From positions 2,666,001 through 2,730,000 of the forward strand of contig CAUWAG010000020.1 of NCBI GenBank assembly GCA_963556695.1: a stretch of 64,000 nt of DNA. Reading direction: 5' to 3'. The notes beneath the pieces were generated by a model, which was not told where the DNA came from, did not search any database, and saw only the letters and a list, made by a program, of their open reading frames with translations. Positions 21,908-32,852 of the stretch are shown piece by piece (the stretch's first letter is position 1; each line of letters starts with the position of its first letter). A program made the translations under genes and the position numbers. The DNA is from Anthostomella pinea (taxonomy: Eukaryota > Ascomycota > Sordariomycetes > Xylariales > Xylariaceae).

Positions 21908-24771
21908 TTACAACACTTCCCCAATGATCTTGGCTGCTTCCCTGTAGGTCTGAAGCAGCTTTTCACATTTCTCGCGCTCCCTCTTGACGTTGTCGTCTTC
22001 GTATAGGAGTTCCTCGAACAGTGCCTCCTTGTAGAGTTCGCTGACAAGCCGGTTTTGAACCACGTCCTTGCAATGGTTGACAAGAAGATGCATGACTGCC
22101 TTGGGAATCTGATCCGCGATGGACTCGCGAACAATGTTGAAATACGAAGATATGAGGGCTCGGATCAGCTCTGTCTCCATGGCCTCGCGGTCTGTCAGAG
22201 CCGGTTCCACATTTTCGCCCTGCAACCCAGGTAAGTAGGGGGTACGACAGTCAAGCGCAAATGAGCCACCTACAAATGACGAGCCGAAACCGAAGGGGGC
22301 AGCCTGTGGGCTCTCCTCCTCACGTATCACGGAGGATGACCGTGCTGGTCTATGGGCTAGCTTGTCTTCGCCTCGCCGAACGCTCTGACTGAAGGTGGGC
22401 TCCGCGCCCTGGCTAACATGGCGTGGTAGCGAAGAAGGGGCGCCAGCTCCTCCTGGCGGCTGCGATTGGCCGTCTTTGCCGAAGAAATAGGTCAAAAACG
22501 ACTCGCGGGCCGTTCCACTCGCTTGAGAATTGAACCGACCCGGCGAGTTCGATCGTCCGCCATTCATAGCTGCGACAATACTTCCCGTCCCATTCTCTCG
22601 GACGGCTGGTGACCCACTTCGAGAGCCCTTGACAGCTGGTTTCCGAGAGTACGAGACTTCCCCCCTCTCATGCGCCGCATCTTCTTCATCCTCGGGTGTC
22701 TCGGTCCCGTTCGCGCCGAGTTCTTTTAGTCGCTTCTTCTCACGCCTATCCCGCTCCTCCTGGACCAGTCTCTTACGTTCTCGTTCCTGCTTAGCGCCGA
22801 CCACGTGGCTCATGGCGGCGGCTGCCCCCAGAAAGTTAGGATGGTTTGTGTTGATATAGGCGCGTTGGATCGAGATAAGCGACTCGACATATGACGACGC
22901 TGGACCAAGTCGCTCCCTGAGGAGATCGGAGACAACTTCGATGAGCTTGGCCTGCAGGCGAGGGAAGCGTGAGAGCTCAGTCGATCCACAGGTGTGGCAT
23001 ATCTTGATGAGCTCTTCATACACCAGTTCCACACAGCGTTGACTGGGGAGCTCCAGCAGCTTGATCTGCGGTTTAACGAGCAGATCGAAGGCCATTTCCG
23101 GCACGAAGAGACTGGGACGAGGGCCGGTGGAATTGCGTATGGCGGTTCTGATGTCAAGTGCAGAAAGGTTGGAAGTGGGGTCGATGGACTCCAAGGCACT
23201 GCCAAAGACCGAGTTGAAGATGTAGTAGATTCGCGCACCTCCCGACAATTCCTTGGTCGATATCTCGGTTGAGGTACCATCGATGGAAGAGATGAAGGAT
23301 GTGGCAAACCGGGTCATTAACTGTAATATCATCGATCCACGATGCTCTTTCCCACTGAAGTGCATGTCGCCATAGCTAGCCAGTTCCTGTTGCGTCTGTC
23401 CCATCAACGTGTTCAGGCGGGCCTTGATATCCGGCAATCGCTCCCGGATATGCACCATGAGAGTTTGGTTGAGGGTTTTGGCCAGGAATTGTGTTCCACA
23501 ACGCGTCGCAATATTCCGGTACGCGGGATGATGCCGGAAGAATTCAGCCTCGGCCTGGAGAGCTTCCTCCATGGGCCGGTTGCCCTGAATATCTTGCTGT
23601 GACCGGTTGACCACTCCGATAAAGCCTAGCTTCAGGGGGTAAACACGACCAGAGAGAATATCGAGCGCATTCGTGCCATGATCCATCAGGTCAACTTTGG
23701 TAAGGATACCAATAGTTCTCCGACCTAGAGGATCCACATGACGAGCAAGTTTCAGGGCTTCCGAGTTAACGATATCGACATTAGCAGGGGACACGGCTAG
23801 GATGATGCTGTTTGGCTTCGCAATATACTCGGAAATGAGGGTTCGTGTCTGCTTCTCGATGTCTGCTGGCTGGTCGCCAATAGGAACCTGCAAAAGGGGT
23901 AAGTCGGCTATGGCATCATAGGCGGCACGTAGATGTCGCCAAACGAAGCGTGAAGCTCGGGGTGCATACCTTGGTTAGCCCTGGCAAATCGACCAGCGTT
24001 AGGTTGAGGACATGTGGAGAGTAGATCTTGAGGTTGATGGGCTGCCTATTGATGCCCTTATTGCTACCAGCAACGCGAGAGGTCTCGCTCTCGATTTCGC
24101 GTTTGACGTCTCCGAAGTCAGTGAATTTTCGACTCGGGATATGGTGGAATTCGGCCCATTCTGATCGGCGTGCCTGAGTCGGGTTTCTGTAGGCGGCATG
24201 CGGGTCTGGTTCGGACGTGTCCTCCTCGACATTGATGAGCTGCAAGACCAACGGTCTCCTCGTTACTATGCCCGATCCTCGCGGGAGGCTGCAAACGTGA
24301 CCAGTGTCAGTTGCGTCGGTAACCGGTAGGGGAAAGGAACGTACAAGTCACGGCCGACGATATTCTCCAAAACACTGCTCTTTCCAGCCGACTGTGAACC
24401 TACAACGACGAGCTGGGGCAGGTCAAGCGAATCGGAGCCTATTGTTGTCTTGAAAGGAGGTGTATGTCAGTAAGCTTGTGCACAACGCGTGTTCCAGGAG
24501 CCCCAACAAAGGCCGAGTTGGTAACTGTAGGGAATGGAAAGCTGTGGGAGCTGCTTACAAAGACAAGGTCCTCTTGGATTGGGGAGACGTCGCGTTAGCA
24601 CTCGTCAGACCTCGAAGCTGGCCGGTGAAGCTTGAAATAGAAGCTTTACTCACTGCGAGAAGGTTAGCTATTGCATGGCAGAAGGAGCGGGGAGCCGATC
24701 AGCGGCCATTTCTCTGGAACATACCGGAGCTGGTTGACGATTCGAAGCAGTTCATCGCCAAGGGTCGCCAT
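21908..24771 (-). CDS. DNM1: Dynamin-related GTPase Dnm1 (mitochondrial fission)
   Basis: Dnm1/Drp1 assembles on mitochondria and peroxisomes and drives their division. Minus-strand exons: 24771-24725 or -24726, a tiny second exon ending at 24559, 24448-24345, 24288-23970 and 23887-21908, about 820 aa. G1 is [16 protein letters not shown]2 [12 protein letters not shown]3 VDLPGLTK, G4 LTKVDLMD. The stalk and GED follow ([19 protein letters not shown] and [16 protein letters not shown]). The variable insert contains [11 protein letters not shown] and [12 protein letters not shown], which is Dnm1-like rather than Vps1-like. Odd: with the canonical GTATGT donor of exon 1 the frame is one base too long for the expected VNQLQDLVF junction (see findings). 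The rest is intact. Confidence 0.92.
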
Positions 24772-25619
24772 GGTGGAGATGGAGATGAAGATGTCTGCTT
24801 CGCTCGGTACTGTGTAGCTGATTCGGCTATGTGCTTTGGTTGGCAGCCGCAGGAGGCGGGATGGAGGGCGCCACCTCTAGAAACACAGGCTCCGGTCGGC
24901 GGTATATCGAGGAAACTGTCGCTCTTTGGTGGTACTGCAAAACGAGATATGGCCTCGAGGTTGTGCTGGCGGCTGGCTTCTTGTCGTGTTGATTGCACTC
25001 CCGTCATGCAGATAGAACCAAGTCTACCAAGAAAGCGCCGGGCAAGGTCAGGACTTCCGACTCAGATCTTGAGAGCTGAGGTGCATGCAGGTGTATGGTC
25101 ATTGCGGGATCCACCGCCCCGCTTGGCATCTTCATGCACGGCATTTACATTCTCTTATGCACATGTCCCCTCTCGACCCATATCGAAGTACCCCTTACTC
25201 GAACGCATGCATACATATCGGTATATATATACAGGTGCATTTAACTAGTCTCGCTCAGACAGCAGAAGATTATTATTACCGAGCCACTAGGTCATATCTG
25301 GTACGTGCCCAATATATATATTGAGGCAGTCTCCCCATTGTTATGCCCAAGGTGTCCCGTAGGCAGTCCGTAAGTATTGGTGCAGGTATATTGGGGGAGG
25401 GGGGTTTGAACAGAACCAGTGAACACACGAAGGCATCCTATCCACTTTGTTATATCGTGAGCGTATGTTTCTTGGTGTGTTACATCTCCGTAGATCAACC
25501 CGGGCTAATGACACTGCGTTGAACATGGCGAACAACAGGCCGACGGGAAGATCCTGGTCTGCTCGCCACGTTTGTGCTGACTAGCCGGCTTCGGGACAAC
25601 ATGCCTCGTAGGGATGACC
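24772..25619. other. Intergenic upstream of DNM1
   Basis: No supported gene. A plus-strand frame covering 24460-25248 mostly overlaps DNM1 introns and exons and is a shadow. TATATA runs occur near 25220 and 25310. Confidence 0.6.
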
Positions 25620-26570
25620 TCAGGAACCATGGACATGAGCCAGAATCTGTTGGAGCCTATGCAGCGCTTTGAGCTCGGTGGGTGAAGCTTCACCTGAAAG
25701 ATCTTCTAGTTCCTCCTTTGCCCTCCCGACAAGAGGGTCTAAATTGCCCCAAACCTCATCAGTATAGGATGACAGCACATCTCGCCAGCCCTCAATCCAC
25801 ATAGTCCGAGCTTCTCGTGCGTCGGATGTTCCTAGATGTGCTGATAACTCGCTGTAGCCGCGATCACCCGAAGTGAAATTTGGAAAGAAGTTCAGCGTAT
25901 CCTCCCATGGCACCCTCTTGATCTCGTGATTTGAGAATAAGGCACGCCGCAAGGCCGACCGATGCTCACTCGTCAGGGGTATCTCGACCTCTCCAGTGAC
26001 CTCTCCAGTGGCCACTTCATCGTATCCCGAATCAAGGAGATGAACCACCGCCATGCCATCTGTTGCCGAATGTGTGGCGATTTGCCCAGAAGCGCCTGTT
26101 TGCCGCGGCCGTAGCTCATAGTTGAACGCTCGGGGTCCCATCTGCTCCAGTGCACTAGCACCACCTAGAAACGCAGTGAAGCTTGCCTCCTCCAGATTTA
26201 CGTGCTCCAGTGAGTGCGTAGTCTGGAACGTGTTCCTTTGGGTGGGATCGACGGTTGTGCTTCTGCGGAGTGATGACTCTGTGGTACTAGGACCTTGAGC
26301 AGCACTGGAAGGGCCCGCCTTGCTAGGAGCCAGGATCTCGTTCATATAGTCAGCGTGGGGTTGGCCGGACACTACCAGGTCGTTGGTTAACTTGGCAGTT
26401 GACGCGGCGAGACGAGACAATGCAGATCTGGAATTGGAGTTTGGTTCTGCCGGAAGAGACTGCAGGTGGTCTCTACTGGCAGTGGACAAGACTGGCGGGT
26501 CATTGTTCAGCTCCTTTCCCTTGCCTTTGCTGCCCCCAGGTTCCTCTTGCTTGGTGTCGTCATGGGCCAT
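25620..26570 (-). CDS. Orphan protein, 316 aa
   Basis: Not recognised. A single frame, read from the ATG at 26570 (MAHDDTKQEEPGG); the frame extends 33 codons further upstream but that part looks like leader sequence. The N-terminal half is Ser/Thr/Pro-rich, with SALSRLAASTAKLTNDLVV and a SSAAQGPSTTESSLRRS linker. The C-terminal half looks helical and folded: EIPLTSEHRSALRRALFSN, KRVPWEDTLNFFPNF, MWIEGWRDVLSSYTDEVWG and LKALHRLQQILAHVHGS. No transmembrane helix, signal peptide or metal motif. The pattern of Trp and Leu in the last 120 residues argues for a real conserved domain. Confidence 0.6.
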   Translation of the reverse strand: MAHDDTKQEEPGGSKGKGKELNNDPPVLSTASRDHLQSLPAEPNSNSRSALSRLAASTAKLTNDLVVSGQPHADYMNEILAPSKAGPSSAAQGPSTTESSLRRSTTVDPTQRNTFQTTHSLEHVNLEEASFTAFLGGASALEQMGPRAFNYELRPRQTGASGQIATHSATDGMAVVHLLDSGYDEVATGEVTGEVEIPLTSEHRSALRRALFSNHEIKRVPWEDTLNFFPNFTSGDRGYSELSAHLGTSDAREARTMWIEGWRDVLSSYTDEVWGNLDPLVGRAKEELEDLSGEASPTELKALHRLQQILAHVHGS

Positions 26571-27699
26571 TGGGATGTGGGATGTGGGGAGGGAGGGTTG
26601 ATGTCGTCGGGTTAGCAGAATCGAAGATGAATGCGGTAAGGCAAGAAGAGTATGGCAGCTCAGCACATGCATACCCTTTCGAAGGTGCAGTTGGTGTCTA
26701 GCGGCTCCAACGGACTCGAAATGGATATAAGAGGCATTGTAACCCGAGGTATGTTACCTGTATGCATGTGATGCCCTGAAGTCAGAAGAGCTCATGTTCG
26801 TTTTAGCAGCAGACAAAGGAATCTGAATTTGACCCACTCCTGCATACCTCATGTACCTGGTAGGTAGGAGGTATACACACCTCCATTGTGTACTGCCCAA
26901 CCTGTATCGGAGCGGAAGTTGCATAATTGCATATTGCTTAAGCTACGAGGATATATATGTAGACAGCAAGGAGCCACAGAGGAGGGGCAGCGAGCCGCCA
27001 GGTGTGGTGCCACCAGCTGGACCGGGAGTGCCACCGTTCTGGCAGCCATACAGCCCTGGAGTGAAGGAACACACCTGCGGGTTTGACATCATCCTTTCCA
27101 ATCCAATCCTCACCACTCACCACACCCAGACACCCAGACACCCTGCTTCCAGCTTGCCAGCCAGCCCAGCCTGCCAACTGAAAGCGACCGCACCGCACCT
27201 CCTCCGCCGAGATCCCAAGGGCCGACACCAATAGACCAATATCCATTCACCTGACACTACTATCGACACTATTCACTGTCAGACCTCTCTCCCCGTCTCC
27301 CCACGCGCGTCCCTCGCTGTCTCTCTCCGACTGCTTTTGTGGTGCCCTCCATTCCCTCCCTGCCCCGTCAGCCCGTCGGGCCCTCTGCGGGATTCCATAT
27401 CTCATTCACCGACCAGCACAGTCCCCCATCCCGGCCTGTCCTGTCAACCCCCAACCAAAAAGCCTTTGCTTAACCAGTCCGCCGCAACGTCAACGCCATC
27501 TCATTCCTGCTCCGTCAACAACATTCCGCCTCTTCTAGTCTCACCGCGCGCCCTTGACTGCTTTGTACCGCCGGGCCGCCAGACTTTCCGGACCCGATCG
27601 CCCCTCGTTCGTTGTCCTCTCTAGTCGCGTGCCGACCGCCAAACCTTTCGCGCAAGGGCAGAGCTTAGCTAGCTCTACCCTCGGTATCTGTCGATCAGC
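26571..27699. other. Intergenic / long leader of the PP2A B gene
   Basis: About 1.1 kb. The last 450 bp (about 27250-27690) are strongly C- and T-rich on the plus strand, typical of a fungal promoter and 5' leader of a highly expressed gene. A TAGGTAGGAGGTATA motif lies near 26860. No coding gene. Confidence 0.55.
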
Positions 27700-29529
27700 A
27701 TGGCCGAAGAAGACAACGCAGCGTCCACGTGGAGATTCACCCAGGTTTGATGCCCTCTTCCCGCCTATCCGGCCTCTCTGCAGCCTTTCCCACTGACTGC
27801 CTTCTCTTCCAGTGCTTCGGTGACAAGGGTGATGTCGAGGATATCACAGAAGGTATGTCATCGATGTCCCGTGGACGTGGGGAGACACAGAACTCCCGTA
27901 AAGCCACAGCCTCTCTGGAATACCCATCTTGTGCATGGGCACCCAGTGCCCCTCGCTAACTTGATCGCTCAGCCGACATCATCTCGACCGTCGAATTCGA
28001 CCACACTGGCAACTACCTAGCGACCGGAGACAAAGGCGGACGAGTTGTGTTGTTTGAGAGGAATGAGACGGTCAGTCCCGAATCTCGACGTGGCAGAGCA
28101 ATCGGTCTGTGATGGGCGCCGGATCTAACATGGCTACAGAAAAAAACCTGCGAATACAAGTTCCATACCGAGTTTCAGTCCCACGAGCCCGAGTTCGATT
28201 ACCTGAAGTCCCTAGAGATCGAGGAGAAGATCAACAAGATCAAGTGGTGCCGTCGTCAAAATGCATCTCATTACTTGCTATCTACCAACGACAAGACTAT
28301 CAAGTTATGGAAGGTCTTTGAGAAGTCGTTGAAAGTGGTAGCTGAGAACAACCTGTCGCATGATGTGACTCCGGGCAACGCTGTTGGCGCCGGCGGAGGC
28401 GCCCCCAGACCTATTCCACAGTCTCATTTCAAGACGGCTGGAGAACTGAAGCTGCCGCGCCTGACGCACCACGATACTGTCGTGGCTGCGGTCCCCCGAC
28501 GCACTTACGCCAATGCCCACGCCTACCACATCAACAGCATCTCAGTCAACAGTGACGGCGAGACCTTCATAAGTAGCGACGACCTGCGTATCAACCTCTG
28601 GAACCTGAACATCCAGGATCAGAGTTTCAACATTGTTGACATCAAACCTGCGAACATGGAGGAGCTGACCGAAGTCATCACTGCTGCCGAGTTCCACCCC
28701 GTCAGCTGCAACTGGTTCATGTATGCCAGCTCCAAGGGCACTATCAAGCTGGCCGACATGCGGGAGAGCGCGCTCTGTGATCAGCACGCGAAGCGTATGA
28801 AACCCGTGTCCCTCTTAAGCTGTGTGGGGTCATCAACTAACGACATGGGACATTAGTCTTTGAGCAAGAGGAGGATCCTTCCTCGAGATCATTCTTTTCG
28901 GAGATCATCTCCTCTATCTCGGATGTGCGCTTCTCCCATGACGGCAGATATATCTTGTCGCGGGATTACCTGACGGTCAAGATTTGGGATGTCAACATGG
29001 AGCGGCAGCCGGTGAAGACGATCCCGATACACGAACATCTTCGACCGCGGCTCTGCGATACATACGAAAACGACAGCATCTTTGACAAGTTCGAGGTGGT
29101 TTTCTCGGGGGATGCCAAGAACGTCATGACGGGCAGTTACAACAACAACTTCATGATATACCCCTCGGACCCCGAGAAGGAGGTCGAGGTTGTGCTGCAA
29201 GCGGACAAGTCGGCCTTCAAAGCAAAGAAGGTGGGAGTTCCGACGCCCATCAGCTCGTCGACGAGCCCCACAGCGACCAACGGCGGTAAGAAAGGTGGAT
29301 CGCGTGCGGGCAGTCCGGCAGCTGGGGCCGGTCAGGGGCAGCGGATGCGGAAGGAGACCGACGCAGACCAGATCGATTTTAACAAGAAGATCCTGCATAT
29401 GAGTTGGCATCCTTTCGAAGACAGCATTGCGATTGCTGCAACGAACAACGTGAGTGATGCCTCATTGCCCTTTTGCTCTACTGGAATCGTACTGACACAA
29501 TGCAGCTGTTTGTCTTCTCGGCGCTATAG
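27700..29529 (+). CDS. CDC55: PP2A regulatory subunit B (B55/Cdc55), six exons
   Basis: WD-repeat regulatory subunit that directs protein phosphatase 2A to mitotic and other substrates. Exons are 27700-27744, 27813-27852, 27973-28070, 28140-28794, 28857-29449 and 29506-29529; they sum to 485 codons (484 aa) in frame. Diagnostic B55 phrases: WRFTQ then [114 protein letters not shown] and a final LFVFSAL. The last coding exon has only eight codons including the stop. A Gly/Ala/Pro-rich insert in the middle and a Gly/Ser-rich one near the C-terminus are usual in filamentous fungi. Confidence 0.96.
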
Positions 29530-30860
29530 CTGTGCTGGATATGCTGGCGGCAACGATGTGGACCCCGCAGCGACGGCTACTATGCGCCAAACGGACGCAC
29601 GGGACCCAGAAAGATAGGTTCCATGATGAATATGCGTGCCAGGGGCTTAGTGGTTTTTTCTCTCCCAGCGCTGCAGTCCATCTTCGTCTTGGATTTGCAA
29701 CAGCCTCTGGCACCCCTTACTCTGTTGAGCCCAGGTCGGTAGGGTTCGGACGTCCTCGATGAAAGTTGGCATTGCAAACGAGGCGATGCTGGGTTTACGA
29801 GGCAAAGACGCATAGGCATAGGCGCTGTTCTTATACCAAGCTCTGATGGAAGTCAGGCAACGGGAAACCCGGCGCAGCGTGTGTAGACAGGAGGCTGTCA
29901 GCAATGCCCCATAGGAAGGGCAGATGCTACGGGGCCGGCAAGCAATGGCCAACAAGATGCATGGCATAGACTTTCACAGGCAAGACTACAGCCACTAAGA
30001 TGAATGGCCAAAGGCAGATGTGCTCCAAAGCAAACATGCGGTTCGGGTTCGACCTGCTAGACGTTGCGTAGTAACTAAACCCTAAACCCCAGAGTGTTGG
30101 CTCCAAGGTGTATGTCTCAAGTGCGTAAGGTCAACTGGTATGTACTTCCACCTTGGGTACCTACCTTATGTACCTAGGTATATAGGTAAGGTACGGAACT
30201 CGAAAGGGAATGACGAAGGTCCACGGTCCACGGACTAGGTACGGGTCAAATGGTGCCCAGATCGGAAAGGCGGCCGGCCCCAAAAAAGCTTAGATGCCGA
30301 TGGCGTCCGTACCTGACACCGCCGGGGTAGCACATGCCGTAACCGGGAAGGGCAATTTATAAATAAATCACGGATGCCCCACCTGGAGGCTAAGCCAGGT
30401 ACTTCCAAGTTCCGAACAAGATCAAGCCACATTTGATGCAGGTGGTCCCCCCTTTCGCCTTCCGGCTCTCGTCCACTCTTCCAAGCGCCTTTCAAGTTCT
30501 CGGCTGGACGGAGCTTCAAGACTGCCAGCCACTGTTGACTCCCATCTCTCGAGTCTCTACCGCAGATTCCGCCTTGTGTTTCTCGTCACAGCCCTTTCCT
30601 CCCACATTCGCTTGCATTCAAGTGCAAGAGGATTACAGGACCTCCCCCGGCACATAATAGTACGCCAGGTACGCACCCACGTCGCACGCAGGTGGCCCGC
30701 CCATGCTTGAAACCGCATGTCCCGCGCCTGATCTCGAGCTACCCGTCCGGCCCATGAACACATCGATTCAACCGCCGCCGACCCAAGCCTTGTTTCGTGG
30801 AAGTCTCCCGTTCGAGAACAACACAGCCCACGTTCGCTCCGTCCCTCGCTCCCCGACTCG
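29530..30860. other. Intergenic, CDC55 to transporter
   Basis: About 1.3 kb, no supported gene. Near 30155-30200 is a dense cluster of TACCTA/TAGGTA and GGTAAGGTAC motifs. Confidence 0.6.
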
Positions 30861-32347
30861 ATGACGAGCCGATCGGCCCCCCGACGACGCCAGACCCTGC
30901 GAGAATCGCACGCTGCTCCGCGAAATGGCGCCACCATGACACCCAAGGTAATCAACGCGGGGCCTTCCCTCGAGAAGGCCGAGCTGTACGGCATACACGA
31001 CCAGCGCCCGACCCATTCCAAGCTCATGGGCCTCGCCGGCCGCATCTTCATCGAGACCATCCCGCAGTGGCTGGCCGTGGGAGTCATGCTGGGTCTCATC
31101 TTCGGCGGCTGCTGCTCCAATGTGAGATGCGATCATACGCACCCCGCCTGACCCTGAGCGCCAATGCTAACGCAACATGCGGACAGGTCTTCGCTCTCGA
31201 GGCCATCATCAAGTAGGCTTCCCGCGGCGGCACAGTACTACGCTCATGGCTAACCATGCTGCAGGGTTGAACCCGCAAGCGGTATGACAGCCGGTTCTGA
31301 GATGTACGAGTCGGGGGCTTATGCAACTATCTTTCTCTAGGGACGCTTCTGACTTTTGTACAATTCCTGTTCGTGGCGGTGACGGGATACGTCTCCCAGT
31401 TCGACTCGTCGCGGCCGCCCTTCTTCCTGAAGCCGAACCGAGTGCCGATCCGTCGGTGGATTATCAACATTGTGCTCTTCTTCAGCATCAACGTGCTGAA
31501 TAACCACGCCTTTAGCTACGACATTTCCGTCCCGGTGCACATCATCCTGCGGTCGGGCGGCAGCATCACCACCATGGTCGCCGGCGGCTTGTATGGCAAG
31601 AGGTACTCGCGCATCCAGGTGGTGGCGGTCCTTCTACTCACGGTTGGCGTCATCACGGCGGCCTGGTCGGATGCGCAGTCCAAGGCAAGAGCCCCCTTCC
31701 TTTTACCTCTGCCATGCCACTTCGGGACTAACAAGGCGCAGGATGCGTCGGCGGACGAGTCCCACGAGGGCACGCCCAGCTTCAGTACCGGTCTCGCAGT
31801 GCTGTTCGTAGCACAGATCATGTCGGCAGTGATGGGCCTGTACACGGAGGAGACATACAAGCAATACGGGCCGCACTGGAAGGAGAACCTGTTCTATTCC
31901 CACCTGCTCTCGTTGCCCCTCTTCCTCCCCTTCACACAGTCGCTGGTGGGGCAGTTCATGCGGCTCGCCAACAGCCCACCGCTTACACTGCCACTGCCCC
32001 GCGAGCAGGTGAACCTCTCGGCGATACCGGAGGCGCTGCGGCACAAGGTGGAAGGGTTCTACATTCCCAGCCAGGTGGCCTACTTGGCGCTCAACGTCCT
32101 GACACAGTATGCGTGCATTCGGGGGGTCAACCTCCTCGCGGCAGCTTCGTCGGCGCTGACGGTGACGATCGTGTTGAACATCCGCAAGCTCGTCAGCCTG
32201 CTGCTTAGTATCTGGCTGTTTGGGAACCGGTTGGCCACGGGCACCCTGATAGGGGCGGTGGTGGTGTTTTCGGCAGGGGGTCTGTACTCTCTGGATTCCA
32301 AGAAGCCGGCGACTGCGCACAAGGCGGTCAGCGGGAAGGCTGGGTAG
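30861..32347 (+). CDS. UAA-family nucleotide-sugar transporter (UDP-GlcNAc type)
   Basis: Ten-helix antiporter of the SLC35B/UAA family that moves nucleotide sugars, probably UDP-N-acetylglucosamine as in yeast Yea4, into the ER/Golgi lumen. Exons are 30861-31121, 31187-31212, 31265-31281, 31341-31684 and 31742-32347, giving 417 aa. Family signs: LMLGLIFGGCCSNVFALEAI across the first junction, NNHAFSYDISVPVHIILRSG, GGLYGKRYSRIQVVAVLLLT, TEETYKQYGPHWKENLFY and the C-terminal LTVTIVLNIRKLVSLLLSIW. Two exons are only 26 and 17 nt, but the frame is kept through them. The last intron has a GC donor and is 57 nt long. Exact substrate is an inference. Confidence 0.9.
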
Positions 32348-32687
32348 GCGGGCGGGCGGCTACGCTATCTTAAGCATGTGCTGGTAGCATAGCGGCATAG
32401 CGCCATTGTCAAAATGTCAGTGTTCCCTTGGATGTATACGTGGTACAATAGCTGTCGTGTGTCAGTGGGCACCTACAAACGACTCTACATGTTGGATGAC
32501 TGTGGCTCACGCTGGCCCTGCTGGCTGACCACAATTGGCCCGTCGTCGCGCTGGCTGGTAGAAAGATACCCGATTTATGAAGCAGATGTACACAAGCGTG
32601 TAGGTATCTGAAGCTCCGACTCGTTGAACGATGCGGGTCCACTGCCAAGTGCCAACCATTCAGTGCCGCTTGGTCCATGCACGTCTA
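32348..32687. other. Intergenic, 3' flank of the transporter
   Basis: 340 bp between the transporter stop and the transposon's left inverted repeat. Nothing recognisable. Confidence 0.6.
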
Positions 32688-32757
32688 CCCGTGCCCCGCA
32701 CCACTTTCCACCTCGCTAGGGCTCACCACATAAAGTGGTGCTCACCACAGTAGCACA
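32688..32757 (+). repeat. Left terminal inverted repeat
   Basis: 70 bp, starting CCCGTGCCCCGCACC, identical in reverse complement to 34572-34641. Confidence 0.95.
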
Positions 32758-32852
32758 CCAACCACAATAACACACCAGTCTTCCATAATAACCACCCTCC
32801 AGCTAAAACCACACCAAAGTCATTGTCTCTTTGAACAGAAGACTTTTTCGCG

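Noticed and set aside
24460..25248. 262-codon plus-strand frame antisense to DNM1
   Set aside because: Runs across DNM1 introns, exons and leader; no recognisable domain, and DNM1 is firmly supported on the other strand.
30040..30070. TTCGGGTTCGACC motif resembling a tRNA T-arm
   Set aside because: No matching acceptor stem, D-arm or anticodon arm at the right distance. I found no tRNA in the window.
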